Source: Roseiarcus sp963813195 (lineage in GTDB: Bacteria; Pseudomonadota; Alphaproteobacteria; Rhizobiales; Beijerinckiaceae). From it: a stretch of 64,000 nt of DNA. Made by a program: the position numbers and the translations under genes. Position 1 is the first letter of the stretch; each line of letters starts with the position of its first letter. Location of the stretch: contig CAWEYC010000021.1 of NCBI GenBank assembly GCA_963813195.1, forward strand, positions 124,001 through 188,000. Reading direction: 5' to 3'. Shown piece after piece: positions 38,135 through 47,065 of the stretch. The notes below the pieces were generated by a model that saw only the letters and a program-made list of their open reading frames with translations, made no database searches and had not been told where the DNA came from.

Positions 38135-39658
38135 TTACATCCTGTTCAACTCTACTTGGCGCGTCGCCTTTTCCGCCGCGTAGAGGGCGCGAAAGCGCTG
38201 GAGACGGGGGGCGTGCATCGCCGCGCTCGCCTCATTCGGGAGGAACTGCCGCTGGATCGCCGGACGGGCGCAAACCGCTTCTTCGTCTCCAGCTCCCGCC
38301 GCCAACATCGCCAGGCGCGCCGCGCCGAACGCCGCGCCCGCTTCCGCCCCGGCGGCGAGATCGATAGTCAGCCCCGTGACGTCGGCGATCATCTGGCCCC
38401 AGAAACCAGAACGTGCGCCGCCGCCGACCAGCATGGGCTGACGCGGGCGGGCGCCGGCTTCGGCGAGCACGTCGACGCCGTCGGCGAAGGCGAAGGCGAC
38501 GCCTTCCAGCACCGCATAGAGCACGGCGTCCGCGCCGTGGTCGGCCCTGAGGCCTGCGAACATGCCGGTGGCGGCGGCGTCGTTATGGGGCGTGCGCTCG
38601 CCGCTGAGATAGGGCAGGAAGATCGGCGCCGCGGCAATAGCGGCCGGCGAGCGCGCGAATGCCTCGGCGGCGTCGACGCAGGCGCTGATATCGGCGGCGC
38701 GGCCCAACACGCCGGCGATCCAAGAGAGCGCGGAAGCCGCCGACAGCATCACCGCCATGCCGTGCCAGCGCTCGGGCAGCGCGTGGCAAAACGCATGGAG
38801 AGTGCGCTCGGGCAGGCTGACGAAGCGATCCGTCACGGAAAAGATCACCCCCGAAGTGCCCAGCGAAACGAAGCCGGCGCCGGGCTGGGTGGCGCCGACG
38901 CCGATTGCCGACGCTGCGTTGTCGCCGCCCCCGCCAGCGATCGGAATGCGCCGGCCGCCGAGACCCCATGCGCTCGCCACGCGCGGCGAGAGGAAAGCTG
39001 AAACCGCCGAGCCCTCGACGAGGCGGGGCATATGCGAGCGTTCAAGCCCGCTCGCGGCGAGAAGCGTCTCGTCCCAACGGCGGTGCGCGATGTCGAGCCA
39101 GAGCGTGCCCGAGGCGTCGGACATATCCGTCACCGCTTCGCCTGACAGTCGAAGCCGCACATAATCCTTGGGCAGGAGGACGCGCGCCGTGGCGGCGAAG
39201 ACGTCGGGTTCGTGCGCGGCGACCCACAGGATCTTGGGGGCGGTGAAGCCGGGCATCGCGATATTGCCGGCGCGCTGGCGAAAATCGGGCACACGGCGTT
39301 CGATTTCAGCGCATTCAGCGAAGGCGCGGCCGTCGTTCCAGAGTATCGCCGGCCGTAAGGGCGCGTCGCCCGCGTCGAGAAGGGTCGCGCCGTGCATTTG
39401 CCCGGAAAGGCCGATCCCGGCCAGGCGCGCAAAGGCCGCCGGGGCGTGGCGGCGGACAGCGGAGGCGGCCGCCTCGACGCCCTCGACCCAGTCTTCCGGG
39501 TTCTGTTCGCTCCACAGCGGATGAGGTCGAGACAGCGAGAGCGGGACCGATACGTCGGCGACAATCCGTTGATCGTTGTCGATCAACAGGGCCTTGACCG
39601 ACGATGTTCCGATGTCCAGGCCGAGAAAAGTCTCGGCGTCGCCTGCGGCGCTCGACAT
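38135..39658 (-). CDS. xylB: Xylulokinase
   Basis: 507 residues, FGGY carbohydrate kinase family. It begins with the phosphate-binding strand LGLDIGTSSVKALLID and has the sugar-binding SGQMHGATLLD segment and the ATP-domain motif MLVGGGARSGFWGQMIADV. It phosphorylates D-xylulose to xylulose 5-phosphate. No xylose isomerase or xylose transporter is nearby, so it may serve another pentulose source. Ribosome binding site GGGGGAGG is good. A terminator hairpin separates it from cspA upstream. Confidence 0.92.
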   Translation of the reverse strand: MSSAAGDAETFLGLDIGTSSVKALLIDNDQRIVADVSVPLSLSRPHPLWSEQNPEDWVEGVEAAASAVRRHAPAAFARLAGIGLSGQMHGATLLDAGDAPLRPAILWNDGRAFAECAEIERRVPDFRQRAGNIAMPGFTAPKILWVAAHEPDVFAATARVLLPKDYVRLRLSGEAVTDMSDASGTLWLDIAHRRWDETLLAASGLERSHMPRLVEGSAVSAFLSPRVASAWGLGGRRIPIAGGGGDNAASAIGVGATQPGAGFVSLGTSGVIFSVTDRFVSLPERTLHAFCHALPERWHGMAVMLSAASALSWIAGVLGRAADISACVDAAEAFARSPAAIAAAPIFLPYLSGERTPHNDAAATGMFAGLRADHGADAVLYAVLEGVAFAFADGVDVLAEAGARPRQPMLVGGGARSGFWGQMIADVTGLTIDLAAGAEAGAAFGAARLAMLAAGAGDEEAVCARPAIQRQFLPNEASAAMHAPRLQRFRALYAAEKATRQVELNRM

Positions 39659-39717
39659 TCTCTATCCTCCCCCGACCCGCGTCGCCGTCGCGCCGCTCCT
39701 CAGGCGTCACAAGAGGC

Positions 39718-39747
39718 GAAAGCCCCGGATTTGTCGCCGGGGCTTCG
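39718..39747 (-). terminator. Intrinsic terminator of cspA
   Basis: A perfect 9-bp stem (AAGCCCCGG / CCGGGGCTT) with an 8-base loop, about 34 bases after the cspA stop codon. On the minus strand the stem ends in CTTTCGCC, a short T-rich tail. It lies upstream of xylB. Confidence 0.65.
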
Positions 39748-39779
39748 CGTCGGTTCCGTCGTGTGAACGGAGGGAGGCG

Positions 39780-39989
39780 TCAGGCGACGCTGAGATTTCC
39801 CGCCGATGACTTGCCGGTGCGCTTGTCGGCGACGATCTCGTAAGAGACCTTCTGGCCTTCATTGAGTTCGCGCAGGCCTGCGCGCTCAACCGCGCTGATG
39901 TGGACGAATACGTCCTTGCCGCCGTCGTCGGGTTGAATGAAGCCATATCCCTTGGTGGCGTTGAACCACTTGACCGTACCCGTTGCCAT
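39780..39989 (-). CDS. cspA: Cold shock protein, CspA family
   Basis: 69 residues, a single cold-shock domain. The RNA-binding motifs RNP1 (KGYGFIQ) and RNP2 (VFVHIS) are intact. It binds single-stranded nucleic acids and acts as an RNA chaperone. A terminator hairpin follows. Several hundred bases of non-coding DNA lie upstream, consistent with the long 5' leaders of cold-shock genes, although no leader structure could be defined by eye. Confidence 0.95.
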   Translation of the reverse strand: MATGTVKWFNATKGYGFIQPDDGGKDVFVHISAVERAGLRELNEGQKVSYEIVADKRTGKSSAGNLSVA

Positions 39990-40615
39990 CGGAGAGTTCC
40001 GTATTTAGAGAGTCGATACGCATTGTCGCGCCGAAGCCGACGCGAATATCGATGCGGTGAGTTTCTTCGGCACGCATCGCGAGATACGGGGCCAAGTCGT
40101 CGGCCGGTAATCGATCTCTGTGGGAATAACGGAACACAAGGATCAAATCAAGACGGCAGGACAAGTCGAAGGCGTTCCGTGGACCGATCGAACTGCCGCC
40201 GCGCCGCAAAACGCCCGTTTTCGCCCGGCGAAACAACGACAGAACCAGAAAATCAGGCCGCGCAGACGAATGATTCGGCCAAGCACATTTTATTCCCCCG
40301 TCGCGTTTAGCCGTCGCCTCGCCAAGACCAACACTTGCCGTCTCGACTTCAAACTTTCCGGTTACATGCACAAGATGCCGTCAGCCTCAGCCCCGCTGAA
40401 GTCGGTCGCGCCGAGAGCGATAGTCCGGCGAGCGCGACCGATGCGTGATGTCCGTCTAGCGTGTAAATTCTTTGCTCGCCCGTTTTTTACGTTTCGCAGG
40501 CGGTATGTGACCTCTCGGGGTCTGCAATGAATTGGAGCGGGCCGTCCAAACGACCGGCGGCGTCGCCGCCATCGCCGGCAAACCTTCGGCGTTCCCAACG
40601 ATTGTCGGCGGTAGA
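39990..40615. other. Non-coding region upstream of cspA
   Basis: This stretch of about 630 bases, between cspA and the tandem repeat upstream of the homocysteine methyltransferase gene, shows no convincing gene on either strand: the open frames lack ribosome binding sites and recognisable protein content. It must hold the promoters of the two divergent flanking genes. No riboswitch or RNA gene was identified. Confidence 0.6.
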
Positions 40616-40659
40616 GTCAACGTTAAGGGCCTTCAGGGTCAACGTTAAGGGCCTTCAGG
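40616..40659. repeat. 22-bp perfect tandem duplication upstream of homocysteine methyltransferase
   Basis: GTCAACGTTAAGGGCCTTCA followed by GG occurs twice without interruption (40616-40637 and 40638-40659). Each unit contains the palindromes AACGTT and AAGGGCCTT. The second copy ends 67 bases before the start codon at 40727, in the position of a regulator site. Confidence 0.85.
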
Positions 40660-40726
40660 CGCCTTGCCATGCGCGTGGGGCGCGCCTAAGTCTCGCGCCG
40701 CCGCTTGCGCGTTTGACGAGGAATTC

Positions 40727-41719
40727 ATGCTGCAGTCTCTGCTTGCCGAGGGTCGTCCGTTGCTCGCTGACGGCGCCACCGGGACAAACCTGTTCGAGGC
40801 AGGCCTGACGTCGGGCGACAATCCAGAATTGTGGAACGAGACCCGTCCCGATGCGATTCGGTCTTTGCACCAGAGCTTTGTCGACGCCGGCGCCGATATC
40901 ATTTTGACCAACAGCTTCGGCGGCAATCGCCGTCGCCTCGCGCTGCACGGCCTCGAGGGCCGCACGCGCGAACTCAATCGTCTGGCGGCTGAGAACGCGC
41001 GCCTGGTGGCGAAAGGCGCGGGACGCCCCGTTGTCGTTGCCGGCTCCGTCGGGCCGACCGGCGACCTCCTCGCGCCGCTCGGCCCGTTGACCGAGGAAGA
41101 GGCGGTCGCAGTCTTCGTCGAACAGATCGAAGGGCTCCGCGAGGGCGGCGCCGACCTCGTCTGGATCGAGACCATGTCCTCGCCCGACGAGATCCGCGCA
41201 GCGACGCGCGCGGCGGGTTTGGTGGGCATGCCCTATGCCGTGACCGCGAGCTTCGACACCGCGGGCAAGACGATGATGGGCCTCGCTCCGGCAGGTTTCG
41301 CCGATCTCGCGCTCGGCTTCGCTCCCGCGCCGCTCGCCTTTGGCGCCAATTGCGGAGTCGGCGCCTCCGATCTTCTGGTTTCGATCCTCGCGATGAGCGC
41401 GGCGCGGCCCGAGGCGGTCCTGATCGCCAAGGCCAACGCCGGCGTGCCGCAATGGCGCGGCGCTCATATTCACTATTCCGGCTCGCCGGAACTGATGGGC
41501 GCCTACGCCAGCCTCGCGGTCGACGCCGGCGCGCGCATCGTCGGGGGGTGCTGCGGCAGCAAGCCGACCCATCTGGCGGCGATGCGGCGTGCGCTCGACG
41601 CGCGCAAGTCCGGTCCGCGGCCGACCGTCGAGGCGATCATCGCCGATCTGGGTCCGCTCGTCGCCCCAGCGGCGGCCGAAACGGCTCCGCGCGCCCGGCG
41701 GCGCGGCCACACGCAGTGA
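40727..41719 (+). CDS. Homocysteine S-methyltransferase family protein
   Basis: 330 residues from the ATG with GAGGAA 6 bases upstream. It is a zinc-dependent methyltransferase barrel (Pfam S-methyl_trans), as in betaine-homocysteine methyltransferase or the N-terminal module of MetH. The zinc ligands are visible: one cysteine in FGANCGVG and two in GGCCGSKP. Substrate-side motifs are LLADGATGTNLFE and ILTNSFGGN. It makes methionine from homocysteine; the methyl donor (betaine, S-methylmethionine or other) is not clear. Its stop overlaps the start of rluD. Confidence 0.9.
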   Translation: MLQSLLAEGRPLLADGATGTNLFEAGLTSGDNPELWNETRPDAIRSLHQSFVDAGADIILTNSFGGNRRRLALHGLEGRTRELNRLAAENARLVAKGAGRPVVVAGSVGPTGDLLAPLGPLTEEEAVAVFVEQIEGLREGGADLVWIETMSSPDEIRAATRAAGLVGMPYAVTASFDTAGKTMMGLAPAGFADLALGFAPAPLAFGANCGVGASDLLVSILAMSAARPEAVLIAKANAGVPQWRGAHIHYSGSPELMGAYASLAVDAGARIVGGCCGSKPTHLAAMRRALDARKSGPRPTVEAIIADLGPLVAPAAAETAPRARRRGHTQ

Positions 41720-42828
41720 ACGCCAAGGCCAAAAGCCGCGCCGCGAGAATGGCGGCGTCCGCGGCGGTCGAGCCGGCGCCTCGCGATTCGCCCCCTGTCG
41801 ACAAGCCTACGCTCGTCGCCGTGGAGGGCGTTGTTCATTTCGAGGTCGGCCCCGGACACGCGGGCGAGCGGCTCGACCGCTTCCTCGGCCACGCGGCGGG
41901 CGAGCGACGGCTCGCGCTGTCGCGCACCCGGCTCAAGGCGCTGATCGAGGTTGGCGAAGTGGCGGTCGACGGAGTTGAAATGCGCGACCCCTCCGCCAAG
42001 TTGGTCGAGGGCGCGAAAATCGCCGTCGTCACGCCCCCAGCCGAGGAATCGGATGTCGCCGGCGAGGACCTTCCGCTCGACATCGTTTTTGAGGACGGGC
42101 ATCTCATCGTCCTCGACAAACCCGCCGGCCTGGTTGTGCATCCCGCGCCGGGACATTCCTCGGGAACGCTGGTGAACGCGCTGATCCAGCACTGCGGCGC
42201 GAGTTTTTCCGGCGTCGGCGGCGTCAAGCGGCCCGGGATCGTGCATCGGCTGGACAAGGACACCTCGGGGCTGATCGTGGTCGCAAAGACCGACGCCGCC
42301 CACCAGGGGCTCGCCGCGCTTTTCGCCGATCATGGCCGCACTGGCTCGTTGATCCGCGAATATCGCGCGCTCGTCTGGGGAACGCTCGACGCCAAGGCCG
42401 GTCTCGTCGACGCGCCCCTCGGCCGCCACCCCCACCATCGCGAGAAGATGGCCGTGGTCTCCGCCAACCGAGGCCGCGAGGCGGTCACCCATTGGCGGCT
42501 CGAGGAGCCGCTGGGGTCGGCGAGCCTGATCGCCTGCCGGCTGGAAACCGGCCGCACGCATCAGATTCGCGTCCACCTCGCCCACATCGGCCATCCCCTG
42601 CTCGGCGATTCGGTCTATGGGGCGGGCTTCAAGACCAAGGCGGCTCGGCTTTCCCCCGACGCCCGGCTCGCTCTGGAGACCCTGGGACGCCAAGCCCTGC
42701 ACGCCGGCATCTTGGGGTTCGAGCACCCGATCACGGGCGAGGCGCTGACTTTCGAGCGTCCGCCGCCGGAAGATTTCAACATATTGGTCAATGCGATGCG
42801 AGACGCGGAGGGCCGATCGGAGCCGTGA
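41716..42828 (+). CDS. rluD: RluA family pseudouridine synthase (RluD-like)
   Basis: 370 residues from the GTG in the GTGA overlap; ATG 41749 is an alternative start. An S4 RNA-binding domain (about residues 45-105, ERLDRFLGH and KALIEVGEVAVDG) precedes the catalytic domain with the signature GIVHRLDKDTSGLIVVAKT, whose aspartate is the nucleophile. RluD-type enzymes modify uridines of helix 69 in 23S rRNA. The first about 35 residues are Ala/Lys-rich and not conserved. Upstream coupling to the methyltransferase gene is probably only positional. Confidence 0.92.
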   Translation: MNAKAKSRAARMAASAAVEPAPRDSPPVDKPTLVAVEGVVHFEVGPGHAGERLDRFLGHAAGERRLALSRTRLKALIEVGEVAVDGVEMRDPSAKLVEGAKIAVVTPPAEESDVAGEDLPLDIVFEDGHLIVLDKPAGLVVHPAPGHSSGTLVNALIQHCGASFSGVGGVKRPGIVHRLDKDTSGLIVVAKTDAAHQGLAALFADHGRTGSLIREYRALVWGTLDAKAGLVDAPLGRHPHHREKMAVVSANRGREAVTHWRLEEPLGSASLIACRLETGRTHQIRVHLAHIGHPLLGDSVYGAGFKTKAARLSPDARLALETLGRQALHAGILGFEHPITGEALTFERPPPEDFNILVNAMRDAEGRSEP

Positions 42829-42989
42829 AGCCAAGCGCGACAGATGAACAATTTGTCATGTCGTTGTCATCCCGCGTCTTGCGTTTCGCCCTCTTTCAGC
42901 CATGGTCGACCGACCTATATTGTGCATTGCGGCGCTTCGCGCAGCCGCCGGAGCGCGGCCCTGCCGCACCGCTCCGAAAGGAGGACCCG

Positions 42990-43895
42990 ATGGCCGCCGC
43001 CCTACCTATCATTGCCGGAGAGTCCGGACTTTCCCGCTATCTCCTGGAAATCAAGCGGTTTCCGATGCTGGAGCCGCAGGAAGAATATATGCTCGCCAAG
43101 CGATGGCGCGAGCACGGCGACCGCGAGGCCGCCCACAAACTGGTAACCTCGCATCTGCGGCTGGTGGCCAAGATCGCCATGGGGTATCGCGGCTACGGCC
43201 TGCCGATCGGCGAAGTCATTTCGGAAGGCAACGTCGGCCTCATGCAGGCTGTCCGACGCTTCGAGCCGGACAAGGGCTTCAAGCTGGCGACCTATGCGAT
43301 GTGGTGGATCCGCGCCTCGATCCAGGAATATATTTTGCGCTCCTGGTCCCTGGTCAAGATGGGGACGACGGCGAGCCAGAAGAAGCTCTTCTTCAACCTG
43401 CGCAAGGCGAAGAGCCGGATTTCGGCGCTCGACGAGGGCGATCTGCGCGACGACCAGGTCGCCACGATCGCCAAGCGTTTGGGGGTCGCCAAGCAGGACG
43501 TGGTCGACATGAACCGGCGTCTCGGCGGCGACGCCTCCCTCAACGCGCCGCTACGCGAAGAAGGCGACGGCGAATGGCAGGACTGGCTGGTCGACGAGAG
43601 CGCTAGCCAGGAGACCGTTCTCGCCGACCGCCAGGAGAGCAACTCCCGTCTCGACGCGTTGAAGAATGCGTTGCGCGTGCTCAACCCGCGCGAGCGGCGC
43701 ATATTCGAAGCGCGGCGTCTGGCCGAGGAGCCGGTGACGCTCGAAGAGCTCTCGGCCGAATTCGGCGTTTCGCGCGAGCGTGTGCGCCAGATCGAGGTGC
43801 GCGCGTTCGAAAAAGTGCAGGCAGCGGTCAAGGCCGGCGTGGCGCTTTCGCAAATTCCCGGCAACCGTCGCGCGCCGGCGCTGCCCGCGCCGTGA
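42990..43895 (+). CDS. rpoH: RNA polymerase sigma factor RpoH (sigma-32)
   Basis: 301 residues from the ATG preceded by AAAGGAGG. It is a sigma-70 family heat-shock factor. Region 2 is present (YAMWWIRASIQEYILRSW), along with the RpoH box SQKKLFFNLRKAKS that separates it from housekeeping sigma, and the region 4 helix-turn-helix FGVSRERVRQIEVRAFEK. Many Rhizobiales carry two RpoH paralogues; which one this is cannot be told. It follows rluD on the same strand after 161 bases, which should include its own promoter. Confidence 0.95.
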   Translation: MAAALPIIAGESGLSRYLLEIKRFPMLEPQEEYMLAKRWREHGDREAAHKLVTSHLRLVAKIAMGYRGYGLPIGEVISEGNVGLMQAVRRFEPDKGFKLATYAMWWIRASIQEYILRSWSLVKMGTTASQKKLFFNLRKAKSRISALDEGDLRDDQVATIAKRLGVAKQDVVDMNRRLGGDASLNAPLREEGDGEWQDWLVDESASQETVLADRQESNSRLDALKNALRVLNPRERRIFEARRLAEEPVTLEELSAEFGVSRERVRQIEVRAFEKVQAAVKAGVALSQIPGNRRAPALPAP

Positions 43896-44071
43896 CCGGA
43901 GGCAGGGCGGTGGTATTGCGGCGCGATCCGCGGACCGCGTTCACCCGGCTGTAACGTTGATCGGCGAACCTTACGACACACCGCGACGGCGGGCGCGACT
44001 GCGGCTAGTATTGAGTCGCGCCGCGGACCTCACGCGCGTCCTATCCGTCCTCTGAGCCGAAGGGAGCCGTC

Positions 44072-45578
44072 ATGCCGTCCCGCCTAATCCGCTTTCCGTG
44101 GCGCGCCTCGTTGCTGGCGACCGCGGCTCTCGGGGCGTTGAGCGCCAGCGCCGCGGCGAAGGATGTGCCGGCAACCCCCGAGGGCGCGAGAAAACTCAGC
44201 GCCTTCGTCGAAACCTATGCCGGAAAACCGGCTGCCGGCGCGGCGCCGTCGATCGTCGTCACGCCCGAGGGCTCGGATTACCTTGTTGCCGTCGATCTCG
44301 GCGCCCTCGCGGCCCCGCTCAGGACAGCGGGCATCAGCTATGACGCCGCAGCCCTGAAGTTCAAGGTTTTCGAGCAGGACGACGGCGCCTGGCGCGTCGA
44401 GATGAGCGATGCTCCGACCATCGCCGCCCATTCAAAGCACGGCGACGCCGTGATTGATTTCGACCGTGACGATGAGCGGCCTCAAGAGCGTCATGGTGGT
44501 CGATCCGGCGATCTCGTGGATTCGAAGCGCTCAGGGCAGCGCCGACAGTCTTGCCGTGAATGCCCACGGGCCCGGTCTCGACGAAAAGGTAAACGTTGGA
44601 CCGTGGCAGGGTTCCACGACGACTAAACCGGCGCCCGACGGCTCCCTTTCGACCAGCGCGCAGCACACCTTCGGCGCCTTCTCGCTAACGATGGCGATCG
44701 ATCCCAAAGCCGCGCATCCGAATGCCGCTCCCGACGCGCAGCCCGTCAACTTCGCCGCCAAGGCGGACAAAGGCGACGTCGAACTCAAATTGGACGGAGT
44801 GAAGCCGCGGCCGCTGCTCGATCTCTGGGCTTTCCTGGTCGCGCATCCGACGCGGCAGGATCTCGCCGAAAACGAGGCGCCGCTCAAGGCGCTGTTGACG
44901 GCGGCGCTCGCCACTCAGCCCTCGCTCGACGAGAACGTCGGGATGCAGACGCTCACCGTGCAAACGCCGCGAGGCTCGTTCGCCCTCGACAGCGCGAAGG
45001 TCGGCGTCGGCGGGGCTGCGGCGGGGCCCGCCAGCCGATTCGAGGAGCGCTTTGCGGCCAGCGGCCTCTCGTTGCCGCCTGGGCTCGTCCCCGCGATGTT
45101 CCACGATCTCGTCCCGACGTCGTTCGACGTCGGTTTCAAGCTCAGCGGCTTCGATCTGAACGCCGCGGGCGCCGAAGCGATCGCCGATTTGCATTTGGCG
45201 GGCGATGCTCCGCCGATCTCTAGGGAAGATCGAGAGAAGGTCGTGGCCAAGCTGATCGGCGCCGGGCCCGTACTGATCGACATCGCGCCGTCGCATGTGG
45301 TGGCCCCTCAACTCGACATCACGTTCGAGGGACAAATCCGCTATCACGGCGCCAAGCCCTCGGGGACGCTCACCGTGCATATGCGCAATTTCGATAAGAC
45401 GCAGGCCGCGCTGATGGGCCTCGGGCCGGACGCCGAGAAGAAGATGGTTCCCGTGCTGGCGATGGCGAAAGGTCTAGCCAAGACTGACGCCGACGGCGCG
45501 CTGACCTGGGTCGGGGAACTCGGCGCGGACGGCACGATGAAGATCAACGGCCTGCCGCTCGGCAAGGCGCCGCTGTAG
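44072..45578 (+). pseudogene. Secreted protein of unknown function, frameshifted
   Basis: One gene seems split by a frameshift. The first part (44072 to about 44458) starts with a signal peptide (WRASLLATAALGALSASAAA) and reads through KHGDAVID. From about 44460 the coding sense continues in the next frame as STVTMSGLKSVMVVDP and runs to the stop at 45578. One extra T in the TTT run at 44458-44460 would explain it. The combined product is about 500 residues, without cysteine-rich or enzyme motifs, with repeated beta-rich segments. The family was not recognised. Either a true mutation or a sequencing error. It ends 5 bases from convergent dsbB. Confidence 0.7.
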
Positions 45579-45583
45579 GGCGT

Positions 45584-46090
45584 TCAGGCGCGGTCGCGCG
45601 CCAAGGCCGCCCGTGTGGCGAGCGCGGCTAGGGCGGCCGAGATCAGCACGTTCCAGTTGGCGAGCGAAAGGCCGAAAATCCTGAGCTGTACGGCGTCGCA
45701 GCGCACGACCTTGACCTTGGCGAGTTGATCGAGAAGGCTGCCGCCGCTCTGGCCGGCGATCGATCCGGTGCAGGCCGTGGGTCCCTGCCAGAACCCGGCT
45801 TCGACGCCGGAATGATAGATCGCCAGAGCAAAGTTGGCGGCGAAGACCAGGGCCAGCAGCCCGAATAAGGCGCGCGTCAGGGTGAGGTTCGCCCGCGACG
45901 CCGCGACGGCGATCGCGGCGATGGGAATGCCCGCGTAGTAGGCGTAGCGCTGCTCGAGGCAGAGATCGCAAGGGGGATAGCCGAGCGCCTGAATCACCCA
46001 GGCCCCGGCGATCGTCGCGAAAGCGAGGCCGCCGATCGCCAGGGCATTGTTCGCCGCCCCTTTGGGGAGGCGGGCCGCAACAAAAGACAT
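45584..46090 (-). CDS. dsbB: Disulfide bond formation protein B
   Basis: 168 residues with four membrane helices. The first periplasmic cysteine pair is in YPPCDLCLEQRYAYY (C-x2-C), and the second pair is Cys in PTACTGS and VVRCDAV. DsbB-type proteins reoxidise DsbA and pass electrons to quinone. Its ATG overlaps the stop of the DedA-like gene by one base, so the two are coupled. Confidence 0.92.
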   Translation of the reverse strand: MSFVAARLPKGAANNALAIGGLAFATIAGAWVIQALGYPPCDLCLEQRYAYYAGIPIAAIAVAASRANLTLTRALFGLLALVFAANFALAIYHSGVEAGFWQGPTACTGSIAGQSGGSLLDQLAKVKVVRCDAVQLRIFGLSLANWNVLISAALAALATRAALARDRA

Positions 46091-46671
46091 CAGAACACCC
46101 GCGCCGCGATGACGAAACCCGCCACGATCGTGAGGCCGATAATTCCGAGGAAAACGGCGAAATGACGTTCGAGCGCGACGCGCAACGGATCGCCGAAACG
46201 ATTGAGCGCCCCGGCGAGCAGGAAAAATCGGGCGCCGCGAGTGACGACCGACAACGCCACGAAGAGCGCAAAATTATAGCCGAGCAGGCCGCTGACGATG
46301 GTGACGAGCTTATAGGGAATCGGCGTCAGTCCCTTGATGAGAATCACCAGCGCGCCCCAACGCGCGTAGGTTTCCTTCAGCGCGGCCATCCTGTCGGCGT
46401 AGCCGTAGAGATGGATCAGCCATTGCCCGAGCGTGTCGAACAGCAGCGCGCCGATGCCATAGCCGACGATGCCGCCCAGCACCGAGGCGATGGTCGCGAT
46501 CAGCGCGTAGCGCCAGGCGAGCCGCGGCTTGGCGAGCGACATCGGCGCGAGGATGACGTCGGGAGGAATGGGAAAGAACGAGCTCTCGGCGAACGCGATC
46601 GCGGCGAGCGCGTAGGGTGCGTTCGCGCTCTCGGAGAGCGCAATGATCCTTTTGTACAGCCTGTTGAACAT
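46090..46671 (-). CDS. YqaA/DedA family membrane protein
   Basis: 193 residues from the ATG at 46671. It is a SNARE-associated (VTT/DedA) family protein with several helices; the conserved FAESSFFPIPPDVILAP and GKxxPxxY-like segment (IKGLTPIPYKLVTIVSG) are visible. DedA relatives are linked to lipid flipping and envelope integrity; the YqaA branch is uncharacterised. It is translationally coupled to dsbB. Confidence 0.9.
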   Translation of the reverse strand: MFNRLYKRIIALSESANAPYALAAIAFAESSFFPIPPDVILAPMSLAKPRLAWRYALIATIASVLGGIVGYGIGALLFDTLGQWLIHLYGYADRMAALKETYARWGALVILIKGLTPIPYKLVTIVSGLLGYNFALFVALSVVTRGARFFLLAGALNRFGDPLRVALERHFAVFLGIIGLTIVAGFVIAARVF

Positions 46672-46793
46672 GCCGACCCGAAGAGACGCCCCGCGCGCCC
46701 TCCCCGAGGCATAGCCGCCGCAGGTCGCGAAGTCCATGCCGCACCCACGGCGAGGATTTCCTGAAATCGCACGCGTGAGCAGGACGCTCGCCG

Positions 46794-46823
46794 TTGACCG
46801 CGCGCCCGCGAGCGTTCTATATC
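46794..46823 (+). promoter_or_regulatory. Putative sigma-70 promoter of tRNA-Leu
   Basis: TTGACC and TATATC are separated by 18 bases and end 23 bases before the mature 5' end of the tRNA. Position and quality are as expected for a stable RNA promoter. Confidence 0.55.
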
Positions 46824-46846
46824 CGCGCGGCGACCGCTTGGCGCGG

Positions 46847-46931
46847 GCCCCTGTGGCGGAACTGGTAGACGCGCTCGACTCAAAATCGAGTTCCGCAAGG
46901 AGTGCTGGTTCGATTCCGGCCAGGGGCACCA
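46847..46931 (+). tRNA. tRNA-Leu (anticodon CAA)
   Basis: 85 bases including an encoded CCA. The acceptor stem GCCCCTG pairs with CAGGGGC. The D-arm contains GGTAGACGC. The anticodon arm CTCGA-CTCAAAA-TCGAG gives anticodon CAA. A variable arm typical of class II leucine tRNAs follows, then the T-loop GGTTCGATTCC. It reads UUG codons. Confidence 0.96.
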
Positions 46932-47065
46932 TTCCCGGACAGCGGGCCCTGAAGGTCGTCGTCGCGCCGACAATGGGGCGCGCCTGCCGAAAATGATTGA
47001 TCCCCGGCCGAATTGCCGCAACGATCGGCGCGGGCAATTTTCTGGAACCTCCGGGGACGTCGGTC

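Noticed and set aside
39886..40530. Open frames in the region upstream of cspA considered as genes
   Set aside because: They overlap each other on both strands, lack ribosome binding sites and show no protein-like motifs.
42841..42989. Extension of RpoH to the in-frame ATG at about 42859, and a promoter CTATAT at 42915
   Set aside because: AAAGGAGG directly precedes the ATG at 42990, which gives the usual N-terminus. No -35 element lies at proper spacing from CTATAT.
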